Shown here one piece after another: positions 1 to 7,142 of a stretch of 8,392 bases of DNA. The DNA comes from Thiodiazotropha sp037382205. Lineage in GTDB: Bacteria > Pseudomonadota > Gammaproteobacteria > Chromatiales > Chromatiaceae. Where the stretch lies: positions 1 through 8,392 of the forward strand of contig JARRQD010000251.1 in the NCBI GenBank assembly GCA_037382205.1. Reading direction: 5' to 3'. The notes under the pieces were generated by a model, which was not told the origin of the DNA, ran no database searches, and saw only the letters and a program-made list of their open reading frames with translations. Every line of letters begins with the position of its first letter. Within the stretch, counting starts at the first letter, position 1. Both the position numbers and the translations under genes were made by a program.

Positions 1-1594
1 TATTGGTTGGATCAGACTCCAGGATGCGCATACTCGCCTGGGCATTGGTCGAAATCGCGGTCAATGGCTGATTCAGCTCATGGGCGATGCCTGAAGCCAT
101 CTCGCCAAGCGTGCTGAGCCGGCCCGCCCGCGCCAGTTCGATCTGATGTTGACGCGCCTCCTCCTCAGCCCGTTTGCGCATCGTGATATCCCGAAACACC
201 ACCACGCTACCGATGGTTTTACCCCCTTCGTCTTTAATCGGTGTACTGCTGTACTCAACCGGAAAACTGCTGCTGTCCTTGCGCCAGAACACATCATCGG
301 AGATGTAGCGCGTTTGATCGTCCTGGAAGGTCTGATAGACCGGACAGTCAACCGGCCGATGGGGAGATCCATCCCGATGGGAGTGGTGCAGAAGCTCATG
401 CTGGTTCTGACCAATCACATCCTCCGCTTGCCAACCGGTAATTCGTACCGCCGCTTGATTGAAGAAGGTCGAGCGGCCGCTCATATCCACCCCATAGATA
501 CCATCCGCAACCGAATCGAGGATCAACTCATGCTGTAACTCAAGCCGTTCTTTGGCCTTCTTCAACTCCTGATTGAGGCGCATCACCTTAAGCGTCATCA
601 CCACCATAAACAGCAGTACCAGCAGGCCACCCAACAACCAGCTGCGATAGCGACTGATCGCATCGGCCAGGGTAATCTTGCCCAGATACTGATAGGGGGG
701 CAGCTTGAGTGTCATGAACAGATCATGCACGGGCTGATAGTCGAGAGGGATGGTCCAGCCTGCATAGTTACCCGCCAAGGCAGCATGGTGGTCATGAGGC
801 ATATTCAAGAGCGCAACCGCAACCTGTTGAGCCAGGGTATCAGGGGTATGGGAGACTTTACTGAAGGGCCATTCTGGATAGAGTCGGGTACTCAGGGCAA
901 AGGGAAACTCCTCGACCTGCTGAGGGTTGATGATGCGAAAATCCTCCAGCTCAATCGTACCGACTGATGCCATGCGCTCAAGGATATCGGTACGCACGGT
1001 GCCGACATCCACATCACCGTCGAGCACCGCCATCACTACATGATCGTGGATGCCTCCCCAACGCAGTGACTTGAGATCGGTATAGGGATTTATGCCATGT
1101 TCGATCATCTCCCGCATCGCCATCTGGAAGCCACCCAGTGAGGTATCGTAGACCGCCATCATGGTATGGCCACGAAGATCTTCCAGGGTCTTTATCTCAG
1201 CATGATCCTTGCGGGTGAAGATGACCCCGCCAAAGATCTTGTAGGGCACATCGTTGCGACGATTATAGAGGGTAGCGATGCGTGAGACCCGGTACTTGAC
1301 CTCCAGGTTGACGTAGATTCCCGGATTAACCAGCACAAAATCGACTTCACCAGCGGCTACCGCAGAATTCACATCGTCAAACTTCAAAGGGCGGATGGTG
1401 AAATCGTGGGCGGGAATGTGGCTATGTAGATACTCTGCGGTTGGCCCCCACATCCTCAGGGTAGCCTGGTCACCCCGATGGCTCAAAACACCAATGCGGA
1501 CCATATCGGCGTAGAGCAGTGACGGCATGGCTAACTGTAGCATCAACAGCCCAGCAACAATCCACCAACGTAATGATTCACCGCAATTGAACAT
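1..1594 (-). CDS. Sensor histidine kinase with periplasmic PhnD-like domain and PAS domain (N-terminal part; runs off left edge)
   Basis: The frame is open from an ATG at 1594 to the window edge (531 codons, no stop), so the C-terminus is missing. Residues 1-29 form a signal peptide ending LLYA. About 31-285 is a PhnD/TtrS-like binding domain: it opens VRIGVLSHRGD and contains DVNSAVAAGEVDFVLVNP and KTLEDLRGHTMMAVYDTS. One membrane helix follows at about 319-335. A PAS domain spans about 355-470 (ADGIYGVD through VVVFRDIT), then a short helical linker and a HisKA H-box, GIAHELNQPLTAIS, with the phosphorylated histidine at 505. The HATPase domain should lie beyond position 1. In related proteins such as TtrS the periplasmic domain senses a small ligand and the kinase phosphorylates a response regulator. 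The ligand here cannot be told from sequence. An in-frame TAG lies 9 bases before the ATG. The purine-rich AGGGG touches the start codon directly, so the start is odd, but the signal peptide supports it. Confidence 0.9.
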   Translation of the reverse strand, partial: MFNCGESLRWWIVAGLLMLQLAMPSLLYADMVRIGVLSHRGDQATLRMWGPTAEYLHSHIPAHDFTIRPLKFDDVNSAVAAGEVDFVLVNPGIYVNLEVKYRVSRIATLYNRRNDVPYKIFGGVIFTRKDHAEIKTLEDLRGHTMMAVYDTSLGGFQMAMREMIEHGINPYTDLKSLRWGGIHDHVVMAVLDGDVDVGTVRTDILERMASVGTIELEDFRIINPQQVEEFPFALSTRLYPEWPFSKVSHTPDTLAQQVAVALLNMPHDHHAALAGNYAGWTIPLDYQPVHDLFMTLKLPPYQYLGKITLADAISRYRSWLLGGLLVLLFMVVMTLKVMRLNQELKKAKERLELQHELILDSVADGIYGVDMSGRSTFFNQAAVRITGWQAEDVIGQNQHELLHHSHRDGSPHRPVDCPVYQTFQDDQTRYISDDVFWRKDSSSFPVEYSSTPIKDEGGKTIGSVVVFRDITMRKRAEEEARQHQIELARAGRLSTLGEMASGIAHELNQPLTAISTNAQASMRILESDPTN

Positions 1595-1600
1595 CCCCTG

Positions 1601-1629
1601 AGCCTATGTGAAAAATCACTGTCTGACAA
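1601..1629 (-). promoter_or_regulatory. Possible sigma70-like promoter for the sensor kinase
   Basis: On the minus strand TTGTCA (1629-1624; five of six consensus bases) is followed after 17 bases by TAGGCT (1606-1601; three of six). The -10 box ends only 6 bases before the ATG at 1594, which would give a leaderless or nearly leaderless message. That would fit the absence of a normally spaced Shine-Dalgarno site. The weak -10 keeps confidence low. Confidence 0.22.
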
Positions 1630-1703
1630 GTAATTAGAAGCTGCTAAAGAGGATCAAACCGAGTCTTGAGGAGGCCAGATAGAGAAACGGGTGGCGTTGA
1701 ATT

Positions 1704-2504
1704 TCAATCTCGATTGGCCAGGGATTTCAGTTTTCCGAGTAGGGATTTGTTCGACGCCTGTCGCTGTTCAACCTGCTCACGGGCCAGCGCCATCTGCAAC
1801 TCCAGCTCTCGCTCCTGTTTGGCTTCCTCAAGACGTTGCCGAATCGCATCTTTCACCGAATCTTCAATCTGCAGATCGTACAAATCAGCACGATTTCGCA
1901 GAATATAGTGACCCAATTTATCGAGCCAGTCATCGTCGACCTTGAGTGGTTGAATAAGGCTCTTTTCAACCTTGAAGCCTCTGAAATTGGAGATAAAAAT
2001 TCGAATCGAACCCAGCTCCGGATCGGCCTTGAAGACAAAATTCACCTTCACCACCACCGGTAACTGAAGGTTCAGACCGACCACTCGCTGCTGATGATCC
2101 CGAATCGGCCACTCGGTATAACGCATGGTCTGACTATCGAGAAAGGCACAGGCCTCATCCGCTTTACTCTTGGGGGTGATAGCGAAGGTCAGTTCACTGT
2201 CTGAAACGCACTGGAAGCGTAGTCGCACAACTCGGGTGTTTTCGGAACTATCGGCATTGACCACATAGTCGCTGTGGCGAAGACCGGCGACTGGCCCCAG
2301 TCCTGGCAGCTCATACTGGTGAAAAACTTCATGATCAAGAATCTTCAGCTGATCAGTCAGCTCGGAGAGATATCTGAGGATGGATTGCATTGGGGCTTTG
2401 AACTGAGACTGGTAGATCGACTCCAGCCTATCCGCCTCGCTATCCACACCCTCAGCCTGTTGCCGTTTCAGGGCTTCCTGCTTGAGATTTTCTAACAGAG
2501 ACAT
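1704..2504 (-). CDS. Conserved-looking protein of unknown function with C-terminal coiled coil
   Basis: A 266-residue soluble protein with no signal peptide or membrane helix; I do not recognise a named family. The N-terminal 30 residues are helical and charged (SLLENLKQEALKRQQ). A helical stretch (about 37-62, QSILRYLSELTDQL) leads into a beta-rich middle (about 70-200) with RVVRLRFQCVSDSELTF, LNLQLPVVVKVNFVFKA and SIRIFISNFRGF. The last 55 residues are rich in E, K, Q and R (RQRLEEAKQERELELQ) and probably form a coiled coil. The ATG at 2504 is preferred to a TTG at 2543 because AGGAT (2515-2511) sits seven bases upstream of it. The gene begins 72 bases after nfo and may be cotranscribed with it. 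The beta-rich core plus coiled coil suggests a protein-binding or scaffolding role, but this is a guess and no function should be assigned. Confidence 0.85.
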   Translation of the reverse strand: MSLLENLKQEALKRQQAEGVDSEADRLESIYQSQFKAPMQSILRYLSELTDQLKILDHEVFHQYELPGLGPVAGLRHSDYVVNADSSENTRVVRLRFQCVSDSELTFAITPKSKADEACAFLDSQTMRYTEWPIRDHQQRVVGLNLQLPVVVKVNFVFKADPELGSIRIFISNFRGFKVEKSLIQPLKVDDDWLDKLGHYILRNRADLYDLQIEDSVKDAIRQRLEEAKQERELELQMALAREQVEQRQASNKSLLGKLKSLANRD

Positions 2505-2510
2505 TGCAAC

Positions 2511-2515
2511 ATCCT
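2511..2515 (-). promoter_or_regulatory. Ribosome binding site that fixes the start of the unknown-function gene
   Basis: AGGAT on the minus strand, seven bases before the ATG at 2504. It favours this start over the in-frame TTG at 2543, which would add 13 residues and has no good site ahead of it. Confidence 0.6.
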
Positions 2516-2576
2516 GTAACTTGTAGCTTCCTAGAGATTCCAAATGTACCGACTCTTGTCCTGGCGACCAAGTAGT

Positions 2577-3419
2577 TTACTTCTGAAAACCATATAGGCT
2601 GGCAATCTCTTCCGCCCAGAGCGAGTCGTCGATCGTCTCGAGGATCAGAGGGATACCATTAAACCTTTGATCCTGCATGATATAACGGAACACCTCCCAA
2701 CCCAGCTTACCCTGACCCAGGCTATGGTGACGATCGACCCGTGCACCCAGTTCAGGCTTACTGTCATTCAAGTGCATACCTCGTAGATACTTGAATCCCA
2801 CCACACGGTCGAACTCGGTAAAGGTTTTGTCACAAGCCGCTGTGGTGCGCATGTCGTAACCGGCGACGAAGGTGTGGCAGGTATCGAGGCAGATTCCAAT
2901 ACGGCTCTTATCCTCAACTTGCTCGATGATCTGGGCTAAATGTTCAAATTGATAACCCAAGGTACTCCCCTGCCCAGCGGTGTTTTCGATCACAGCCGTC
3001 ACCCCCTGAGTCTGTTCAAGAGTCCAATTGATTGAATCGGCAACCCGCTGCAGACTTGCTGTCTCGTCGATTTTTCTCAGGGTTGCACCCGGGTGAAAAT
3101 TCAACAGCGGCAGGCCCAGCTGTTCACAGCGCTGCATCTCATCAAGAAAGGCATTTCTCGACTTCTCCAGCCCGGCAGTTTCGGGGTGGCCCAAATTGAT
3201 TAGATAGCTATCATGGGGGAGTACATGTTGTGGCTTGATGCCAACCGCTTGCAGGTTTGCCTGAAAGGCTTCGATGACATTCCCGGCCAGCGGTTTTGCC
3301 TGCCACTGACGCTGGTTCTTGGTGAACAGCGCGAATGCTTTAGCGCCAATCTGCTTGGCATTAAGCGGGGCGTTCTGAACGCCTCCAGAGGCACTGACAT
3401 GCGCACCGACATATTTCAT
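2577..3419 (-). CDS. nfo: Endonuclease IV (AP endonuclease)
   Basis: Cytoplasmic DNA repair enzyme that cuts the backbone 5' of abasic sites and trims blocked 3' ends in base excision repair. The 280 residues match E. coli Nfo (285 residues by memory) along their whole length, starting KYVGAHVSASGG and including FALFTKNQRQW, LPHDSYLINLGHP and AVIENTAGQGS. All nine ligands of the trinuclear zinc site are present at the E. coli numbering: His69, His109, Glu145, Asp179, His182, His216, Asp229, His231 and Glu261. The fold is a TIM barrel. The ATG at 3419 has AGAAGGG (3433-3427) seven bases upstream. The gene follows the glycosyltransferase by 90 bases, and a promoter-like sequence in that gap suggests it is transcribed on its own. 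Its position beside polysaccharide genes looks incidental. Confidence 0.98.
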   Translation of the reverse strand: MKYVGAHVSASGGVQNAPLNAKQIGAKAFALFTKNQRQWQAKPLAGNVIEAFQANLQAVGIKPQHVLPHDSYLINLGHPETAGLEKSRNAFLDEMQRCEQLGLPLLNFHPGATLRKIDETASLQRVADSINWTLEQTQGVTAVIENTAGQGSTLGYQFEHLAQIIEQVEDKSRIGICLDTCHTFVAGYDMRTTAACDKTFTEFDRVVGFKYLRGMHLNDSKPELGARVDRHHSLGQGKLGWEVFRYIMQDQRFNGIPLILETIDDSLWAEEIASLYGFQK

Positions 3420-3461
3420 AAAGAGGCCCTTCTATTGGGTAGTGATCATCGAAAAGCGGAG

Positions 3462-3490
3462 AATCTATGCGGCAATTAAACCTTTTTCAA
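3462..3490 (-). promoter_or_regulatory. Likely sigma70 promoter of nfo
   Basis: On the minus strand TTGAAA (3490-3485; five of six consensus bases), a 17-base spacer, then TAGATT (3467-3462; four of six). Transcription would start near 3455, leaving a leader of about 35 bases with a well-placed Shine-Dalgarno site at 3433-3427. The match and its geometry relative to nfo are good for a site read by eye. No operator such as a SoxS box was identified. Confidence 0.5.
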
Positions 3491-3509
3491 CCGCAACATT
3501 GTGCGCATC

Positions 3510-4643
3510 TCATTCAGAACGTTTGGTCGGAGTCCAAATCTCCTGACGAGTTCCGGAAAGATATTTCAGCCAGGCTTTTAGTATCGAAAGATTCACAGAG
3601 ACGAAGAACAGCGGCAGCTTTACGATGGGCAAAGCCTTCTGCAAGGGTTCACTGAAAGCCGCCAAAGCGGCCACTGTATAAAACAGCATTTGCAGCAGCA
3701 GAAGCGCTAAGTAGAAGGAGCTGTCAATGAGCAATAGATTGCTTACCAATAGGGAGAGCAGAAAAAACGGCACCAGCCAGCGTAGCAGTTTATGAGAGAT
3801 CAAATAGAGGGAGAAGCGTGGATAGCTGAATGGATTTAACAGCTTGGATTTCTTGAACAGCGCCGTTATCCCCCGAATCAAGGTGCGCACTTTTCGGTTG
3901 AACTCATCTTTGTGCGATTCAGCGGCTTTCATATAGCCAAATGACTCGGAGATCGAAATCGCCCGGTAGCCCTGCTCCACGGTATTGAGAACCGAGTAGA
4001 AATCGGGGGCCACCCCTTCGATAAAGGGGGTGACGATCTCTCTTCTTTGCGCATAGAGGGAGCCACTCGCACCAACGATCGAGCCGGTCACCGACTCCTG
4101 TTTGCGCAACAACAGCTCATACTTTCCATAGAGCCCTTCACCGCTGCCCCCCTCGATGAGATCCTCACCCGAGACACAGCCCATCTCATCCAAAGCGAAC
4201 GGTCGAACAATTTCGGTTATCGCCTGCGAATCGAACATGATCGAAGCATCGGAAAAGACGATGATATCGCCGCTGGCGGCCTGAAGCCCCGCATTCAGCG
4301 CATTGGCCTTGCCTTTGCGCTCCTCAAGCACAATAAAGGTCAGATTCTGCAAACCTTGATAGTTATTGACGATCTCGACGGTATCATCCGAGGAGCCATC
4401 GGAGATGATCAACACTTGAAGGTCGCCGGAAAAATCCAAGGCTTTTGTGTTTTCGAGTTTACGTTCGATCACCGCCTGTTCATTGTGCACAGGGATGATC
4501 AGGGTAACCGAGAGCTGCTCTGGGTAGTGGAGGGATTTGTAGTCTATGCCACGACTGATCCGATTCACCGCCATCAGCAGAAGCGGGTAGCCGAAATAGG
4601 CATAAAAGACCAGAAAGAATGACCCCCAAAGCACAAATTCCAT
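3510..4643 (-). CDS. Membrane-anchored family 2 glycosyltransferase (polysaccharide synthesis)
   Basis: A 377-residue inner-membrane glycosyltransferase, predicted to move a sugar from a nucleotide-sugar donor to a growing glycan on the cytoplasmic face. One N-terminal helix (about 5-27) precedes the GT-A domain (about 45-265). This contains LIIPVHNE (48-55), the nucleotide-binding SDGSSDDT (81-88), the metal-binding DAS (132-134), a likely acceptor-side APDF (212-215) and EQGYRA (223-228). RKVRTLIRGI (250-259) and SHKLLRWLVPF (283-293) are typical of exopolysaccharide members of GT2. Three further hydrophobic segments follow at about 286-306, 309-330 and 338-357. The exact sugar and linkage cannot be told. 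The ATG at 4643 has no clear Shine-Dalgarno site, only AAG about 12 bases upstream. The gene is separated from the DegT-like gene by 164 bases, so it may have its own promoter. Confidence 0.93.
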   Translation of the reverse strand: MEFVLWGSFFLVFYAYFGYPLLLMAVNRISRGIDYKSLHYPEQLSVTLIIPVHNEQAVIERKLENTKALDFSGDLQVLIISDGSSDDTVEIVNNYQGLQNLTFIVLEERKGKANALNAGLQAASGDIIVFSDASIMFDSQAITEIVRPFALDEMGCVSGEDLIEGGSGEGLYGKYELLLRKQESVTGSIVGASGSLYAQRREIVTPFIEGVAPDFYSVLNTVEQGYRAISISESFGYMKAAESHKDEFNRKVRTLIRGITALFKKSKLLNPFSYPRFSLYLISHKLLRWLVPFFLLSLLVSNLLLIDSSFYLALLLLQMLFYTVAALAAFSEPLQKALPIVKLPLFFVSVNLSILKAWLKYLSGTRQEIWTPTKRSE

Positions 4644-4693
4644 AGTATATCAGCAACTTAAATAAGTGAATTCATTAAAGAGACAAGCCTCGA

Positions 4694-4807
4694 TTATGCC
4701 ATTTTCAACACCAATATGTAAGGGTGATCGTCACTACGCCGGGGCTGATCTGGTGACATACCAAGCCGCTGATAGGCGATCATGGCAGTGGCGGTAGCGT
4801 CTGTAGA
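4694..4807 (-). pseudogene. Possible remnant of a GNAT acetyltransferase C-terminus
   Basis: Directly after the DegT-like stop codon, and in the same frame, 37 codons run open to a TAA at 4696-4694. They read like the end of a GNAT N-acetyltransferase: ATAMIAYQRLGM resembles the family's alpha-4 signature (A..aYeklGF), and DDHPYILVLKMA resembles the final strand. An ATG at 4783 would give only 29 residues, with no convincing ribosome site, and the acetyl-CoA-binding part is absent. This could be a decayed gene lost by deletion, a short expressed ORF, or chance resemblance. The rest of the 164-base gap (4644-4693) is AT-rich. Confidence 0.3.
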
Positions 4808-6004
4808 TCAACACTGCTCAGTGATAATATCGACAATTTTATTTCGATCCGAGCGGTTCACGTAGGCGTGTGTCGGCAGTGTAATGATCTGTTGTGAGAC
4901 ACGCTCCGCACCTGGACATACCGATTCCCCCACCCGATGATTCGCGATCTCAGCGATAGCGTTCAATGACCTCGGGTAAGAAGCCGAGATGCCATATTCA
5001 CGAAACCGTTCAAGCAGCGTCTGTCGCTGATTAGGATCATGCACCAGCAATGGATATCTCAGGTAGGCCGGTTGCGTCTTAGGCAACCGCGCAATTTTTG
5101 TCATCCGCTGGTTTGATTGCAGGGCCTCATCATAGTAATAACCATGCTGAGTTCTGCAGTGGGTGATTTGATCGATTCTCTCGATCTGTGCACAGGCTAA
5201 TGACGCGAGGAACGCGGGGTACTTCTTGATCTCAACCTCGGTCTCAAAACGGGTCTCTCCCAATCCTGAAAAGCTCAGATTCGCCGGCAGTTTATAGGCG
5301 TATGGATTGAGAAAGAAGTAGTAGATCAAGACCTTTGCAAACTCGATAAATCGACGTTTAAAGCTCAACTCATCCAGTTGCGAAGCCTGATTGGATAGCG
5401 CATCAATCAGCCCCTGGTGCTTGGTAACAACCACCCCACCCTGCATCGATGTAACATTCTTGCCTTTATCCAGACTCAAAATACCCGCATCGCCAAAACT
5501 ACCCAGCAGACGCCCATCGATCTTTGCATAGAGCGACTGAGCCGCATCATCGATCAACATCACCCCTTCAGCTTTGGCAAGCTTCTCGAGCATCGGCAGA
5601 TCGTTGGGCAAGCCATACAGGTTGGCACTGACAATGGCGGCCACACCGGAAAAGTCGATCTGACGAAGCTGCCGCTCATCATATGAGAGTGTTTTGCTGT
5701 CAATATCGCAGAGGCGAATTTTTAAGCCGGCATTGATCACAGAACTGGCAACCGAGTAGCAGGTGTAGGCTGGTATCACGACTTCATTGCGGTCACGATC
5801 ATGGGTTTGATGCTTTACTGCAGCCAGTAGCGCTGTCATCGCACCTCGGCCGGTCAAATAGAGGAAGCCAGAGTCAACATCGAGCAGATTCTTGAGCAGC
5901 AGAAGCAGTCGCTGTTGATCACGCTTGCCCGTCAGAGTGTTAGCCAACCAGCCTAACAGCTCGGAAAAGTATATCGGCGAACCGGTCGGTGCGAGATGTC
6001 TCAT
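4808..6004 (-). CDS. DegT/DnrJ/EryC1/StrS-type PLP-dependent aminotransferase
   Basis: A 398-residue fold-type I PLP enzyme of the sugar aminotransferase family, which normally moves an amino group from glutamate to a keto-sugar nucleotide, giving an amino sugar for surface glycans. Family features are in order: YLTGRGAMTALLAA (49-62; PLP phosphate-binding region), EVVIPAYTCYSVASSVI (74-90), DIDSKTLSYD (100-109), NLYGLPNDL (128-136), LIDDAAQSL (150-158; Asp153 likely contacts the pyridine nitrogen), and SLDKGKNVTSMQGG (177-190) with Lys182 the likely Schiff-base lysine. A C-terminal LPTHAYV is also typical. The lysine neighbourhood departs from the common SFHxxK form, and the N-terminus is longer than in many sugar aminotransferases, so it may belong to a divergent exopolysaccharide subgroup whose substrate is unknown. 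The ATG lies 8 bases after the FemAB-like stop. A weak AGG (6014-6012) overlaps that stop, which suggests translational coupling. Confidence 0.88.
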   Translation of the reverse strand: MRHLAPTGSPIYFSELLGWLANTLTGKRDQQRLLLLLKNLLDVDSGFLYLTGRGAMTALLAAVKHQTHDRDRNEVVIPAYTCYSVASSVINAGLKIRLCDIDSKTLSYDERQLRQIDFSGVAAIVSANLYGLPNDLPMLEKLAKAEGVMLIDDAAQSLYAKIDGRLLGSFGDAGILSLDKGKNVTSMQGGVVVTKHQGLIDALSNQASQLDELSFKRRFIEFAKVLIYYFFLNPYAYKLPANLSFSGLGETRFETEVEIKKYPAFLASLACAQIERIDQITHCRTQHGYYYDEALQSNQRMTKIARLPKTQPAYLRYPLLVHDPNQRQTLLERFREYGISASYPRSLNAIAEIANHRVGESVCPGAERVSQQIITLPTHAYVNRSDRNKIVDIITEQC

Positions 6005-6012
6005 GTTAGGGC

Positions 6013-7053
6013 CTAAGGAATGCTCTTGGACAGATAGGGCCCAATAAACCCGACCACCGGCAACGGCAGCTTTTTCCAGATGTCGATGGCCAACTTGAAC
6101 TTTGTGTTGTCAACATTCAATTGAGGCATCTCAGAGCCGTCGGGCATATAGTATTGCCAATAGAGCTGTTTAATCTCCGCATTCCATTTCTTCTTGAATG
6201 ACTCCCCGCCTGAATCGGCAGTCGAACGGCCAAGGTGGAAGTTCCGATAGCCGCCTTCACAACTGGCTTTGATCATCTCCCAATAGAGGGCATAGGTTGG
6301 CTGCAGCCTGCGATACTCTTGAACTGTACCCATCCACATCCCTTCAACAGTCTGTTTGTAGTAACCATTCAAGGCAACACAGATCGGCTGATCGCCCAGG
6401 TATACCGCAAAGATCTTCAGATCCTCTTGACTGAAGCGCTCCAGCAGATTTTTGAAGTAGCTTTTTTTGTAGAACGGCGTGCCCAGATCACGCCAGGAGT
6501 GGCTCATGACATGGTAAAAATCGTCGAGTAGTTCAGCATGCCCGGAGCGGACTTGAATATCATTTTTATAGACCCGCCTGATGTTGGTGCGATGCTTTGA
6601 TTTGAAACCCGACCAGATCTTCTCATGATCCTCTTCGAGCTGAATCACCAAAGAGACTTTTTTGGTCGACTCCGCCAGCCCCAGGGGTGAGGATTGACTG
6701 GCCCGCAATTCCAGGTAATCCACCCTGGACTCCCTCGCCAGCTCGATGGCATATTCAACCAGAGCCTTCTCGATTGCGCCGCTACCTGCAGAGACCCCGC
6801 CAAAGTTTACAAACGGCATCGAACAGAGGATTTTACCAAACAGCTTACTGTTGATTAAAACCATCGGAAGTACGCCGTTGATTCCATTCGTGTCCTGGGA
6901 GACGATTGGATACACAGAGTGCCCGAAGTGGCCCTCATTCAGCTCCAACCATTCGAACCGCTGATAGAAGTTGGCATCGGCAGCATCCTCAAGATACTGA
7001 TTCCACATCTCCCTGCTCTTCGGTGTGCTCGATAGTAGCTGAATATCCGACAT
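6013..7053 (-). CDS. FemAB/GNAT-fold protein of the XrtA/PEP-CTERM-associated type
   Basis: A 346-residue soluble protein with two tandem GNAT-like folds, resembling the FemAB proteins found beside exosortase A loci. Matching stretches include FYQRFEWLELNEGHFGH (29-45), NGVLPMVLINSKLFGK-like residues 60-74, SMPFVNFGG (78-86), RVDYLELR (110-117), KHRTNIRRVYK (153-163), RDLGTPFYKKSYF (188-200), FHLGRST..SGGESFKKKW (272-290) and the C-terminal WKKLPLPVV..IGPYLSKSIP. FemAB relatives transfer aminoacyl or acyl groups. For this branch the substrate is not established to my knowledge, and a role in modifying the polysaccharide is inferred from context. The ATG at 7053 has GGAA (7065-7062) eight bases upstream. 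It starts 89 bases after the deacetylase and is tightly followed by the DegT-like gene. The family assignment is from remembered patterns, not a search. Confidence 0.88.
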   Translation of the reverse strand: MSDIQLLSSTPKSREMWNQYLEDAADANFYQRFEWLELNEGHFGHSVYPIVSQDTNGINGVLPMVLINSKLFGKILCSMPFVNFGGVSAGSGAIEKALVEYAIELARESRVDYLELRASQSSPLGLAESTKKVSLVIQLEEDHEKIWSGFKSKHRTNIRRVYKNDIQVRSGHAELLDDFYHVMSHSWRDLGTPFYKKSYFKNLLERFSQEDLKIFAVYLGDQPICVALNGYYKQTVEGMWMGTVQEYRRLQPTYALYWEMIKASCEGGYRNFHLGRSTADSGGESFKKKWNAEIKQLYWQYYMPDGSEMPQLNVDNTKFKLAIDIWKKLPLPVVGFIGPYLSKSIP

Positions 7054-7142
7054 ATCATCTGTTCCAAAAAATTACCCTACGTTGGCATTTTACAATGAAA
7101 TCACAGCGTAGGTGTTACTGAATTTCATATTCAACCTGAGCC

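Noticed and set aside
146..538. Plus-strand open frame of 130 codons
   Set aside because: It lies antisense to the PAS and H-box region of the sensor kinase, whose reading is strongly supported by domain motifs. The plus-strand product shows no recognisable domain.
2541..2576. Weak TTGGTC, 17 bases, TACATT promoter-like pair ahead of the unknown-function gene
   Set aside because: The -35 box matches only three consensus bases. The short gap to nfo makes cotranscription the simpler reading.
4047..4622. Plus-strand open frame of 191 codons
   Set aside because: It is the reverse complement of the GT2 catalytic domain (DGSSDDT, DAS), and its translation resembles no family.
4644..4686. Possible promoters for the glycosyltransferase (TTGTCT, 16 bases, TATTTA; also TATACT beside the start codon)
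   Set aside because: TATTTA matches consensus at only three positions, and TATACT has no -35 box at the right distance and would place the RNA start inside the gene. The AT-rich gap may hold a promoter, but none is convincing.
7074..7127. Interleaved inverted repeats CCTACG/CGTAGG and TGAAAT/ATTTCA between the deacetylase and FemAB-like genes
   Set aside because: Each arm is only six bases, the loops exceed 20 bases, and there is no T-run. This is within what chance gives in 90 bases.
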